A stretch of DNA of 64,000 nucleotides, from NCBI GenBank assembly GCA_963762735.1, contig CAVXMG010000017.1, forward strand, positions 67,319-131,318. Reading direction: 5' to 3'. Under the pieces are notes generated by a model that did no database searches, was not told the DNA's origin, and saw nothing but the letters and a program-made list of their open reading frames with translations. The stretch is from DASXKD01 sp963762735 (GTDB lineage: Bacteria > Actinomycetota > Actinomycetes > Streptosporangiales > Streptosporangiaceae). Numbering within the stretch: position 1 is the stretch's first letter; every line of letters begins with the position of its first letter. Below, piece after piece: positions 46,009 through 55,487 of this stretch. A program made the translations under genes and the position numbers.

Positions 46009-47298
46009 CTAGGTGGCCGCCTGCTCGATGAGGCGGGCGGCTTGGTTCAGGCCGTCACGGGCCTGGATCGTGGTGGCTGCGGCGGCGAGCCGGTCGTGCA
46101 GCATGTCGTCGGTGAGCAGGCGGTCCAGGGCGCTGTGCATCTGGGTGTCGGTGAATTTGTAGGTGTCAAGGCGGATGCCCAGGCCGAGTTCGTCCATGCG
46201 CTGCGCGTTGTCGTACTGGTCCCAGAACAGTGGCAGCACGACCATCGGCTTGCCGAAATGGAGGCACTCGGTGACGGTGTTGTTGCCTCCGTGGGTGATC
46301 GCCAGCTGGCAGAGCGGGAGGGCCGACGTCTGGGGCAAGAACTCGGCACCGGCCATGTTCGGCGCTAGCTCGATCTCCTGGTGCAGCGGTCCCATGGACA
46401 CGAGGTAGCGGTACGGTGTCGCGGCCAGGCAGCTGATCACTCGCTGCATCAGCGGCACATCTGCCGACCCGAGAGAGCCGAGCGAGAAGTAGATCAGCGG
46501 GCCCTCACCCGCGGCGAGGGCGTCGGGCAGGGTGAACTGCTCCTCGGTGCGCCGCACCGAGGAGTCCAGCCTGTGCCAGGACGGGTCCAGCGGCCGGGCG
46601 CGCGGGTAGTCGGCCAGCTCGGGATAGACGTACAGGTTGACCGTGCCTGGGTGGATGAACTCCAGGTCCGGCAGTGGTGGCGCGCCCTGCCCGGTGACCC
46701 ATGCGTTGAACGCCGCCCAGGCCGGCCGGTGCACCCGATCGTATTCGTCCCGGAACACCTGCCAGCCGGCCGGGTCGGCAGCCGGGTACCCGGAGAAGGC
46801 GGGCGGGATGCCTGGATCCTTTATTTCCAGGGGGTTGCAGGACACGATCCGCACGAACGGCACCCCAGCGGTCACCAGGGCCGGGAAGCAGACCACATTG
46901 TCCTCGACGATGACATCCGGCCGGGCGCGCTCGATGATCTGAGCAAGCTGCGGCTCGCAGTACTGTGCGCCGCCGATGAGCTCCTCCCAGACCGGCCGCA
47001 CCCACGTGTCAAGCTGCTCGATCGTCGGCTTGCGGAACTCTGGCGCGGTGTCGCGGACGAAATCCTTCCAGAACTGCCCGGCACCCTGGGCAGCCCCATC
47101 ACCGGCATCCGGCGGCGCCAGGTGAACAAGGTCTTCCTCAAAGCCAAGCGGCTTCAGCCGCCCCTTCCAGGACGCCTCGGCCGCGAACACCACCCGGTGG
47201 CCGCGGCGGCGCAAAACATCACCGATCCCGATGCAGTTGTTGGTAGGCCCGTACGCGCTCTCGGGCATGAACAAGATCGTCAACGGCCGCTCGCTCAT
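46009..47298 (-). CDS. MGT-type glycosyltransferase (GT1, macrolide-glycosyltransferase-like)
   Basis: 429 residues from ATG 47298 with GGGAG 7 nt upstream. The N-terminal acceptor domain starts LTILFMPESAYGPTNNCIGIGDVLRRRGHRVVFA. The donor domain shows GPLIYFSLGSLGSAD, the nucleotide-sugar block FLPQTSALPLCQLAITHGGNNTVTECLHFGKPMVVLPLFWDQYDNAQRMDELG, a PSPG-like motif, and a final helix. GT1/MGT enzymes move a sugar from UDP- or TDP-sugar to small hydrophobic acceptors, often antibiotics. The acceptor is unknown; no biosynthetic genes flank it. Confidence 0.9.
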   Translation of the reverse strand: MSERPLTILFMPESAYGPTNNCIGIGDVLRRRGHRVVFAAEASWKGRLKPLGFEEDLVHLAPPDAGDGAAQGAGQFWKDFVRDTAPEFRKPTIEQLDTWVRPVWEELIGGAQYCEPQLAQIIERARPDVIVEDNVVCFPALVTAGVPFVRIVSCNPLEIKDPGIPPAFSGYPAADPAGWQVFRDEYDRVHRPAWAAFNAWVTGQGAPPLPDLEFIHPGTVNLYVYPELADYPRARPLDPSWHRLDSSVRRTEEQFTLPDALAAGEGPLIYFSLGSLGSADVPLMQRVISCLAATPYRYLVSMGPLHQEIELAPNMAGAEFLPQTSALPLCQLAITHGGNNTVTECLHFGKPMVVLPLFWDQYDNAQRMDELGLGIRLDTYKFTDTQMHSALDRLLTDDMLHDRLAAAATTIQARDGLNQAARLIEQAAT

Positions 47299-47543
47299 AA
47301 CTGGCTCCCCACACGGCGCCCGGACCAGATCCCAGATCCAACCGGGCCACCCATCCCGGAGGCTGACCGTCACAACCGCCCAGCCGGAATGAGCACCCTA
47401 GCGCGACAACGCCAGACCAGGCGCCCCCACCGCAGACCGGCCAGGACCCGCCGATTCCAGATCGGCCAGCCCGGGCCAACACGCTCACGGCGGCAGAAGC
47501 ACGGGTTTGCTGGTGCAGTCCGGGGCCTGCGCATACTGGCGCC

Positions 47544-47915
47544 ATGCCTGTCCACCTTCATCACATCGTCATTGATACTCACGACCTGCCGGGCCTGGCC
47601 CGGTTCTGGACGCAGGCGCTCGGCTGGAAGATCCTCTCCCAGCGGGAGCGCGAGATCGTCATTGGCACTGACGAGAACGCACCCATCGGCATGTGTTTCA
47701 TGCCGGTCACCGATCCAAAGACCGTCAAGAACCGTGTCCACCTCGACCTGACCACCAGCGCACAAGATCGCGATCAGGAGATTGAGCGGCTTCTCGCGCT
47801 GGGGGCGCGCCGGGTCGACATCGGGCAGACGGGCGCCGAGTCCTGGACTGTCCTGGCCGACCCCGAGGGCAACGAGTTCTGCGTGATACGCCCGAAGGAA
47901 ACGCTCACTCGGTAA
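47544..47915 (+). CDS. VOC-family protein
   Basis: 123 residues in one VOC module: HLHHIVIDTHDLPGLARFWTQALGWKIL, MCFMPVTDPKTVKNRVHLDLTT and WTVLADPEGNEFCVIRP. The positions of His, His and Glu fit the metal-binding pattern of the glyoxalase-like fold (DUF-type Glyoxalase_6). CATACT lies 6 nt before the ATG, a leaderless-type start. The reaction is unknown. Confidence 0.87.
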   Translation: MPVHLHHIVIDTHDLPGLARFWTQALGWKILSQREREIVIGTDENAPIGMCFMPVTDPKTVKNRVHLDLTTSAQDRDQEIERLLALGARRVDIGQTGAESWTVLADPEGNEFCVIRPKETLTR

Positions 47916-48096
47916 GGCTCAGCGCTGGCCGGCGCAGATCGATCCTGTCCGCGGCACGTGCGGACGTTGAGGACGTCGATGTCCAGTGACGGCGACCCGG
48001 CCTGGCCTACCGCGCGCCGCGGCGGTGCGCCCGGTATAGACAATGGGCCCCTCGCTGGGGCACAGTAGTGGCTCGATGTGCGAGGGGGAGGACTTC

Positions 48097-48342
48097 ATGC
48101 CTAGATTCATGGATTTCCACGACGACCTGAAATTGCCGCAGGAAGCAATCGACCAGATAGCCCAAGGAACACGGGAAGGCGCTACCGACGAGTTCGGTGT
48201 GCGCCAGGTTGAGCTTTACCACAACGCCGACGGCAAGGTTTATTGTCTCCTGGAAGGCCCTGATGAGGACGCGATCCGCCAGCATCACGAGGCGCTGGGC
48301 GTCTCCTGCGGCGACGTGCACCGGGTAGACAGCCTGCTCTGA
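48097..48342 (+). CDS. DUF4242 family protein (SCO4226-like)
   Basis: 81 residues from ATG 48097, with GGGGGAG 6 nt upstream. The sequence PRFMDFHDDLKLPQEAIDQIAQGTREGATDEFGVRQVELYHNADGKVYCLLEGPDEDAIRQHHEALG is typical of DUF4242, a ferredoxin-like fold family. The Streptomyces coelicolor member SCO4226 was described as nickel-binding; His, Asp and Cys residues that could bind metal are present here. Its physiological role is uncertain. Confidence 0.87.
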   Translation: MPRFMDFHDDLKLPQEAIDQIAQGTREGATDEFGVRQVELYHNADGKVYCLLEGPDEDAIRQHHEALGVSCGDVHRVDSLL

Positions 48343-48573
48343 TCGCCCGATGAGCCTAGTGCGACGTGAAGAATATCGTGCCCTGCGGTCAGAGATAGAT
48401 CAACGAATTAGTCCGCGCTACGCTGGTCGGGTTTCCCGCCGCCGGTGCAGCATTCATAGTCGGCTCTCATAAAGTTCTGATTACCTGGGTAACTGCCATA
48501 GTTTTCTCGTCGTCGTTGTCGCGGCATGGGGTCAGCCGGGGCAGCGGGCCGGGCCTGGGGAGAGAATGGAAGG

Positions 48574-49449
48574 GTGAACGCTTCCGCCGCCGCTGATCTG
48601 GTTCGGTCCCGCCTGGGTGGGTTGATCTTCCAGCGGGTAGCTGGGCCGCAGGGCCCAGCGCGCCGCCGGGTGATCCACGACGCCGCCGGGGAGCGCTGGT
48701 TCGCTGAGGACCGCCCGGTCCGCCGGGTACACGGGGATTCCTCGATGTTCGTCGGCGGGATCACGGCGTTGCTGCTGCAGTCCTTGCACCCGCTGGCCAT
48801 GGCCGCGGTCGCCGGTCATTCGGGGTACCGCGGCGACCCGTGGGGGCGGTTGCAGCGGACCAGCTACTTCCTGGCCGTCACCACCTTCGGTGCGGCCAGC
48901 GACGCCCGCGCAGCGATCGCCCGGGTGCGGACGATCCATCAGCGGATCACCGGGACCGCGCCAGACGGCCGGCCGTACGCGGCGTCGGACCCGCACCTGT
49001 TGACCTGGGTCCATATCGCTGAAGCCGACAGCTTCCTGCGCGCGCATACCCGCTTTGGCGCCCACCCGCTGGACCAGGCCGGCCGCGACGGTTACGTCGC
49101 CGACCTGGCCCGGATCGGCGCCGAGCTCGGCGTGCCCGACCCGCCGCGCACCGAAGCCGAGCTCACCGCCCGCATCGCCTCCTACCGCAGCGAGCTGGCC
49201 GGTACCGCCCAGGCCCGCGAGGCTGCCCGGTTTCTGCTGCTCACCCCGCCGCTGCCGGCCATCGCCCGGCCGCCCTACGCCGTGCTGGCCGCCGCAGCGG
49301 TGTCGCTACTGCCCGGATGGGCCCGCCGACCGCTTCTCCTGCCCCGCCTGCCGGTGACCGAAGCCGCCCTCGTCCGCCCAGCAGGCCATGCCATGGTTCA
49401 TGCCATCCGCTGGGCCATCACCCCACCCCCAGCAGCCCACGCCAGCTAA
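48574..49449 (+). CDS. MpaB/DUF2236-family oxygenase-like protein
   Basis: 291 residues from GTG 48574, with GAGAAT 6 nt upstream. Family hallmarks: RRVHGDSSMFVGGITALLLQSLHPLAMAAVAGHSGY, GRLQRTSYFLAVTTFG, the conserved WVHIAEADSFLRAHTRFG, and the C-terminal LLPGWARRPLLLPRLPVTEAAL. DUF2236 proteins include MpaB and latex-clearing-type haem oxygenases. The conserved Arg and His residues fit haem binding, but substrate and activity are not known. It stands alone between DUF4242 and dodecin genes. Confidence 0.87.
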   Translation: MNASAAADLVRSRLGGLIFQRVAGPQGPARRRVIHDAAGERWFAEDRPVRRVHGDSSMFVGGITALLLQSLHPLAMAAVAGHSGYRGDPWGRLQRTSYFLAVTTFGAASDARAAIARVRTIHQRITGTAPDGRPYAASDPHLLTWVHIAEADSFLRAHTRFGAHPLDQAGRDGYVADLARIGAELGVPDPPRTEAELTARIASYRSELAGTAQAREAARFLLLTPPLPAIARPPYAVLAAAAVSLLPGWARRPLLLPRLPVTEAALVRPAGHAMVHAIRWAITPPPAAHAS

Positions 49450-49561
49450 GGCCAAGCCCAGCCCGCGATCACTTGCCGCCATCAGCGAATTGTCAGCGTG
49501 GCCTATGACAGGCTGGCCGCAGCAGCCCAGACTGGGTCGCAAGCCATCAAAGGAGAGCGGC

Positions 49562-49771
49562 ATGAGCGTCTACAGGGTGACCGAGATCATCGGGACAAGC
49601 GGCACGTCATGGGAGGACGCGGCCGCGGAGGCGATCAGGACTGCGGCCGGGACGCTCCGCGATCTTCGAGTGGCTGAGGTCGTCAAGCAGGATATTCACC
49701 TGGACGAGGCTGGCGCGATCACCTACCGGACCAAGCTTCAGCTCTCGTTCAAATACGAGCACGAGCACTGA
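49562..49771 (+). CDS. Dodecin flavoprotein
   Basis: 69 residues with AAAGGAG before ATG 49562. The sequence SVYRVTEIIGTSGTSWEDAAAEAIRTAAGTLRDLRVAEVVKQDIHLDEAGAITYRTKLQLSFKYE is a canonical dodecin, with the flavin-stacking Trp in TSWEDA. It assembles as a dodecamer that stores or buffers riboflavin, FMN or FAD. No flavin-synthesis gene is next to it. Confidence 0.95.
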   Translation: MSVYRVTEIIGTSGTSWEDAAAEAIRTAAGTLRDLRVAEVVKQDIHLDEAGAITYRTKLQLSFKYEHEH

Positions 49772-49974
49772 TCTCAGGACTGCCGCTCCCTCGACGGCGG
49801 ATTGGGGCGCCAACTCCCAGGCCCCATCCGCCCCGCACGCCGGGCGGCAGCGCCCGCTCAAGCTCCGGCCGACGGGCCAGCTTCCCAAAGGCCTTGTCGA
49901 TGAATACCTGCTCGCACCCGGTGGCGGCCAAGGCGTCACGCTGAGCATCAGGATTCTTCGGCCCGTAGCCTGGG

Positions 49975-52415
49975 TTATCCCGCCACCATCCGGATCCGCT
50001 GGTTGGCGGTGTCGGCGATCAGCAGGTTCCCGGCGGCGTCCACCGCCACGCCCCCCGGGCGGCCGAGTTCGGCGCTGGTGGCCGGGCCGCCATCACCGGA
50101 GAACCCCTGGGTGCCGTCGCCGGCCACGGTGTAGATGTCCCCGCCGGTCATCGCCTCGCCGTAGAAGGTGCCGGTGCGGGCCGCCACCACCCGGACCCGC
50201 TCGTTGCCGAAGTCGGCGATCAGCAGGTTCCCGGCGGCGTCCACCGCCACGCCCTCCGGGAAGCTGAGCCTGGCATTGGTGGCCGGGCCACCATCACCGG
50301 AGAACCCCTGGGTGCCGTCGCCGGCCACGGTGTAGATATCCCCGCCGGTCATCGGCTGCCCGTAGAAAGTGCCGGTCTTGTGCGCCACCACCCGGACCCG
50401 CTCGTTGCCAGTGTCGGCGATCAGCAGGTTCCCGGCGGCGTCCACCGCCACGCCCGCCGGGCCGTTGAGCTCGGCGCTGGTGGCCGGGCCGCCATCACCG
50501 GAGAACCCGAACGTGCCGTCACCGGCCACGGTGTAGATGTCCCCGGCGGTCATCGCCTGCCCGTAGAAAGTGCCGGTGCTGGCCGCCACCACCCGGACCC
50601 GCTCGTTGCCGGCGTCGGCGATCAGCAGGTTCCCGGCGGCGTCCACCGCCACGCCCTGCAGGCTGAGCCCGGCGCTGGTGGCCGGGCCGCCGTCGCCGGA
50701 GAACCCCTGGGTGCCGTCACCGGCCACGGTGTAGATGTCCCCGCCGGTCATCGGCTGCCCGTAGAAGGTGCCGGTCGTGTGCCGCCACCACCCGGACCCG
50801 CTCGTTGCACACGTCGGCGATCAGCAAGTTGCCCGCGGCGTCCACCGCCACGCCCTGCGGGCCGTTGAGTTCGGCGCGGGTGGCCGGGCCGCCGTCACCG
50901 GAGAACCCCGGGTGCCGTCGCCGGCCACGGTGTAGATGTCCCCGCCGGTCATCGCCTGCCCGTAGAACGTGCCGGTCGTGTGCGCCACCACCCGGACCCG
51001 GTTGTTTTCTGTGTCGGCGATCAGCAGGTTGCCCGCAGCGTCCACCGCCACGCCCCCCGGGCCGCTGAGTTCAGCGCTGGTGGCCGGGCCACCATCACCG
51101 GAGAACCCCGGGGTGCCGTCACCGGCCACGGTGTAGATGTCCCCGCCGGTCATCGCCTGCCCGTAGAACGTGCCGGTCGTGTGCCGCCACCACCCGGACC
51201 CGGCCGTTGCCGGAGTCGGCGATCAGCAGGTTCCCGGCGGCGTCCACCGCCACGCCCCCCGGGCTGCTGAGTTCGGCGCTGGTGGCCGGGCCACCGTCAC
51301 CGGAGAACCCCGGGGTGCCGTCACCGGCCACGGTGTAGATGTGGCCGCCGGTCATCGCCTGCCCGTAGAACGTGCCGGTCGTGTGCGCCACCACCCGGAC
51401 CCGGTTGTTGTCGAAGTCGGCGATCAGCAGGTTCCCGGCAGCGTCCACTGCCACGCCCTCCGGGAGGCTGAGCTCGGCGCTGGTGGCCGGGCCACCGTCG
51501 CCGGAGAACCCCTTGGTGCCGTCGCCGGCCACGGTGTAGATGTGGCCGCCGGTCATCGGCTGCCCGTAGAAGGTGCCGGTGCGGGCCGCCACCACCCGGA
51601 CCCGGTTGTTGCCGAAGTCGGCGATCAGCAGGTTCCCGGCGGCGTCCACCGCCACCCCGGCCACGCTCTCCAGGAGGTTGAGCGCGGCGCGGGTGGCCGG
51701 GCCACCGTCGCCGGAGAACCCCTGGAGGCCATCACCGGCCACGGTGTAGATGTCCCCGGCGGTCATCGGCTGCCCGTAGAAGGTGCCGGTGCGGGCCGCC
51801 ACCATCCGGATCCTGTGGTTGCCCACGGCGGCGATCAGCAGGTTCCCGGCGGCGTCCACTGCCACGCCCTCCGGGAAGTTGAGCTCGGCATTCGTGGCGG
51901 GGCCACCGTCGCCGGAGAACCCCTGGATGCCGTCACCGGCCACGGTGTAGATGTCCCGGGCGGTCATCGGCTGCCCGTAGAAGGTGCCGGTGCGGGCCGC
52001 CAACACCCGGATCCTCTGGTGCAAAAAGTCGGCGATGACCAAGTTGCCGGAGTGGTCCACCGCGACCCCGCACGCGGACAGGCTCGCGCTGGCCGCGCGG
52101 CGGCCATCGCCGAGCGGCCCGCCGTCGCCGGCGGTGCCCGCCGCCGTGGTCAGCCGGTCGGTGCCGGGGCTCACCTGCCGCACCACTCCGCTCAGCGATG
52201 TACAGGTGCCCGGCGCCAAACGACACGCCGCACGGCGCAACGCCGACCCGGGTGGCCCGGGCCGGGCCGCCGACACCCCCGGCCACCGTCGAGATCACCC
52301 CAGGCGAGCGGGATGCCGCAGACGCAGACGCCGACCCGGCCGCACCGGCGGCTGCGGGCGCGAGCAGGGCGATCGCCGTGGTGGCCACGAGCACGGCACG
52401 CTGAGAGGCTTTCAT
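49975..52415 (-). pseudogene. Secreted NHL-repeat beta-propeller protein with near-identical 200-bp repeats, several frameshifts
   Basis: From ATG 52415 the protein has a signal peptide (KASQRAVLVATTAIALLAPAAAGAAG). It then shows ISTVAGGVGGPARATRVGVAPCGVSF and about eleven NHL repeats of 66-67 residues, each with GDIYTVAGDG, FSGDGGPATSAEL, GVAVDAAGNLLIAD, RVRVVA and TGTFYGQ. The repeat period is close to 200 bp, from about 50080 to 52100, and the DNA copies are almost identical. The frame is broken near 52190, 51180, 50905 and 50780; at 51180 and 50780 a single extra C is visible when the repeats are compared (GTGTGCCGCC against GTGTGCGCC). Such beta-propellers bind proteins or carbohydrates outside the cell. 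Repeats of this kind are also error-prone to assemble. Confidence 0.8.
50080..52100 (-). repeat. Tandem array of about eleven 200-bp coding repeats
   Basis: The same 20-nt-scale blocks (for example GGCCGGGCC-CC-TCACCGGAGAACCCC on the plus strand) recur at about 50080, 50280, 50480, 50680, 50885, 51080, 51285, 51485, 51690 and 51895, with a weaker copy near 52090. The high DNA identity points to recent duplication or gene conversion. Confidence 0.82.
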
Positions 52416-52772
52416 GATGTCCTGCTTCCCCGCCGGGCATCCCGGCGGATAGTCCGGGTCACCGGCCTGTGCAGGGAGTGACCCCTATGTGTAGGACTCC
52501 AGGCAGGAGGTAACAGTTGACGAAGGCTACGAAAGACTGTCTCCGGCAGGCCGCGCATGCCCGCAAGTTCGGAGCGGGTTGCCCACGACGCCGGTTTACC
52601 AGGGGGACGCGAAAGCATCGCCAGGTGGTGGCCGGTGATGCCCGGCGCACAGCCTGAGCTGCCGCCGCTTATCGTCGGGGTGGCCGTCAACTTCCTCCGG
52701 ACGGCAAGGCAACCGAACGGGGCGCTGGGTGCTTCAAATCAGTATCATGACTATCTCCTGCCGACTCCGGTG
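52416..52772. other. Intergenic stretch before the ECF sigma gene
   Basis: 357 nt between divergent genes. No frame here looks coding and I see no strong hairpin or repeat. It should hold the promoters of the NHL-protein and sigma-factor genes. Confidence 0.4.
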
Positions 52773-53349
52773 ATGACTCGCGCACGGCGATGAGTTCGCC
52801 GAATACGCGGCTGCCAGCATCCCGTCTTTGCGGCGGCTGGCCCTGCTGCTGTGCCGGAACTGGCACGACGCCGACGACCTCGTCCAGGCAGCGCTATCAA
52901 AGCTGTGCCAGCACTGGTACCGGGCCGCGGCGGCGGACAGCACCGATGCTTATGTTCGCGCCATCCTCGTCCGGGAGTTTGTCCGGGGACGGCGAACGGG
53001 CTGGGCAAGGCGGGTGAGCGTTACCGGCCAGCCGCCTGAGATCCGGGCTCCGGCGGCCGACCTGGACACCCTCCTGGACCTGCAAGCTGCCATGACGGCC
53101 CTCGCACCGCGTCAGCGCGCCGTGCTGGTGCTCCGGTATTACTGCGATCTCGACGTAACCCAGACGGCTCAGGCGCTCGGCTGTGCTCCTGGCACGGTCA
53201 AGAGCCAGACGGCCAAAGCGCTAGCCACCCTCCGGCGCACTCTGGCGCAAAGCTCAGAGTCCGCTACTGCCAGTACCACCTGCCAGCCCGCCACAACTCA
53301 GCCAGCGGGCCGGACCGGCTGCTCGGACGAGGTGCCCGGCCATGCTTGA
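52773..53349 (+). CDS. SigE-family ECF RNA polymerase sigma factor, start region disrupted
   Basis: Region 2 reads DEFAEYAAASIPSLRRLALLLCRNWHDADDLVQAALSKLCQHW, and region 4 reads MTALAPRQRAVLVLRYYCDLDVTQTAQALGCAPGTVKSQTAKALATLRRTL, the actinobacterial SigE-like ECF type. The conserved DEFAEY lies in a frame with no start codon between it and an upstream TGA, while ATG 52773 (MTRARR) is one base out of frame. I therefore suspect a 1-nt indel near 52785 and place the start at 52773; internal TTG 52828 would cut off part of region 2. The stop overlaps the following Kelch-protein gene by 8 nt, so the two are coupled. Confidence 0.82.
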
Positions 53350-54643
53350 GGACAACCTTAGAACGCTCTTCACTGTTGAAGCCGAGGCAGACCAGCCGCC
53401 GTCGCATATCAGCGTGCCTGCGGCTGGTCGCAGCGCCCGCGTGCGGCAGCGCCTGCAGCGCGCACTCACTATCGGCAGCCCTCTGCTTGCCGCCGCCGCG
53501 GTCACCGCGGTGATCGCCACCTCGGTCGCCCTCGGCGGCGGTGGCGAGAGGATTGCGCGCCCGACGAGGCCGACGATGCCGCTGGCCGTGCCGGGCTCTG
53601 CCGGCTGGGTGCGCCTGCCGAGAGCTCCGATCGCTCCCCGCAGCGAATATGCGGCCGTCTGGACCGGGAAGAAGATGATCGTCTGGGGCGGCTACTCGGG
53701 GAACACTCAGTACGGCGACGGCGCCGCTTACGACCCCGCGACCCGGACCTGGACAAAGCTCGCCGCCGGCCCCCTTGCCGGCCAGGACCTCCCCGTGACC
53801 GTATGGACGGGTAAAGACATGCTCATCTTCGGCGGCTCGGGGACCTCTGGGGCCCCCTCCGACGGCGCCGCCTATGATCCTGCGACCAACACCTGGCGCA
53901 AGCTGGCGCCGATCCCAGCCTCTCTCGGCGGCAATCTCACCGGCAGCGGCAGCTACGCCGTGTGGACTGGGAAGGTCATGGTGGCGTGGGGTTTCTTCGG
54001 GAACGGCGGCGGGGCGCATGGTAACGGCTCGCTGGCCGCTGCAACCTACGACCCGGCGGCGAACTCGTGGACAACCGGGACGGTGGCGCCAGCGCAGGCT
54101 CCTTTGTTCGGTGAGGCCTTCTGGACCGGCAAGCAGATGATCGTCTGGGGATCCTCAGCGGATTCCCCTGAGGGCTTCGCCTACAACCCGGCCACGGAGA
54201 GATGGTCGACGCTGCCAGCCGCACCACTCAGGAGCGCCGCACGCGAGTCGATGCTCGCCGTATGGACCGGCAGGTACCTGGTCGTTGGCGGCGGAGACAG
54301 CTCAACAGGCCGCCAGAAGGACGCCGCCGCCTACGACCCCGCGACCAACAACTGGACGCGCCTCCCCAATGCACCCGTGGGGTTCGAAGGGAACGGAACC
54401 GCTCCGGACATCTGGACCGGAGCCTCCGTCATCACGATCGAAGACGCAGTCCCCGGTGGCCGCCCGCTCAGCCTGGACCTCACCACCCGAAGCTGGTCCC
54501 TCGGGCCGAAGGCGCCGGTGCCCGGACGGCAAGAAGCCCACGAATTCTGGACCGGGTCAGAAGTGCTCGTCTGGGGCGGCGGGGTTCCCGTCGGCAACTC
54601 CTGCTGCAAGGCAGTCAAGACCGGATACAGCTACACGCCGTAG
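53342..54643 (+). CDS. Membrane-anchored Kelch-type beta-propeller protein, partner of the ECF sigma factor
   Basis: 433 residues. An N-terminal cytosolic segment of about 45 residues (MLEDNLRTLFTVEAEAD) precedes one membrane helix (IGSPLLAAAAVTAVIATSVALGG) and an outside domain with repeated Kelch-like units: WTGKKMIVWGGYSG, GAAYDPATRTWTKLA, WTGKDMLIFGGSG, AYDPATNTWRKL, AFWTGKQMIVWGSS and so on. This layout matches a sensor or anti-sigma-like partner: short cytosolic part, one helix, extracytoplasmic propeller. It overlaps the sigma gene by 8 nt. The N-terminus lacks an obvious zinc-binding anti-sigma motif, so inhibition of the sigma factor is inferred from position only. Confidence 0.83.
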   Translation: MLEDNLRTLFTVEAEADQPPSHISVPAAGRSARVRQRLQRALTIGSPLLAAAAVTAVIATSVALGGGGERIARPTRPTMPLAVPGSAGWVRLPRAPIAPRSEYAAVWTGKKMIVWGGYSGNTQYGDGAAYDPATRTWTKLAAGPLAGQDLPVTVWTGKDMLIFGGSGTSGAPSDGAAYDPATNTWRKLAPIPASLGGNLTGSGSYAVWTGKVMVAWGFFGNGGGAHGNGSLAAATYDPAANSWTTGTVAPAQAPLFGEAFWTGKQMIVWGSSADSPEGFAYNPATERWSTLPAAPLRSAARESMLAVWTGRYLVVGGGDSSTGRQKDAAAYDPATNNWTRLPNAPVGFEGNGTAPDIWTGASVITIEDAVPGGRPLSLDLTTRSWSLGPKAPVPGRQEAHEFWTGSEVLVWGGGVPVGNSCCKAVKTGYSYTP

Positions 54644-54664
54644 GCCCCGGGGCAGCGGAACCGG

Positions 54665-55487
54665 TCAGCTGGCGCGCCGGTAGGCGCGGACAGCCAGAGG
54701 CACGAACACGATGAAGATCCCAGCCAGCCAGGCGATGCTCTTCCACAGGTCCGCTGCTATCGGGCCGCCCAGCGCCAGCGAACGCATCGTGTTGACCACG
54801 TAGGTGACCGGGCTGGTTGCTGGCGAACGCCTGCATCCAGCCGGGCATGGTCGAGATCGGCACAAACGCGGAGCTGACGAACGTGAGCGGGAACAGCCAA
54901 ATGAGCCCGAACGCCTGCACCGACTCCTCGTCCCCGATGGCCAGCCCGGTGAAGGCGGCGATGGTGCAGATCGCGATCCCAAACACGGTGGCCAGCACGA
55001 CCATGGCCACGGCCGGGCCGAAGCCATTCAGGAACCGGAACCCGACCAGATACCCCACGCCCACGATGATCAGGATCGTCACCAGCATCCGGACCGTGTC
55101 GGCCTCCATCCGGCCGGTGAGCACCGCCGACCGGGCCATCGGCATTGACCGCAGCCGGTCGATCACGCCCTTTTTCAGCTCCTGCGCCAGCGCGATGGCC
55201 GTGGCGAACGAGGCGAACGCCGCGGTCTGCGCGATGATCCCCGGCATCAGGAAGTTGACGTAGCCGCCGGGCGTGCTGACCGGGATCGCGCCCCCGAAGA
55301 CGTAGACGAACAGCAGCACGAACATCACCGGCTGGATCACGGTGAACACCAGGTAGGCAGGCACGCGCATCCAGACCAGCAGGTTTCGCTTGGCGATCAT
55401 GAGCGAGTCGCTGACCGCCCATCGGGCCTGGGTCAGCAGGCTGGGCGCCGACGGCGCCGGGGCCGGTGCTGTGGCGACGGCGCTCAT
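54665..55487 (-). pseudogene. ABC-2 type drug-export permease (DrrB-like), frameshifted near the end
   Basis: From ATG 55487, overlapping the ATPase stop by 4 nt, the protein shows six hydrophobic segments: LVFTVIQPVMFVLLFVYVFGG, the conserved NFLMPGIIAQTAAFASFATAIAL with LKKGVIDRLRSMPM, VGVGYLVGFRF, and LIWLFPLTFVSSAFVPISTMPGWMQAFASNQP. At about 54818 the frame slips; the next frame gives VTYVVNTMRSLALGGPIAADLWKSIAWLAGIFIVFVPLAVRAYRRAS with a stop at 54665. One extra G in CCCGG explains this. The family exports hydrophobic drugs such as daunorubicin or oleandomycin together with the ATPase. Confidence 0.88.

Noticed and set aside
50380..52417. Plus-strand frames rich in HHPDP and GDQQVPGG repeats
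   Set aside because: They are the antisense image of the NHL repeat array and have no independent start signals.
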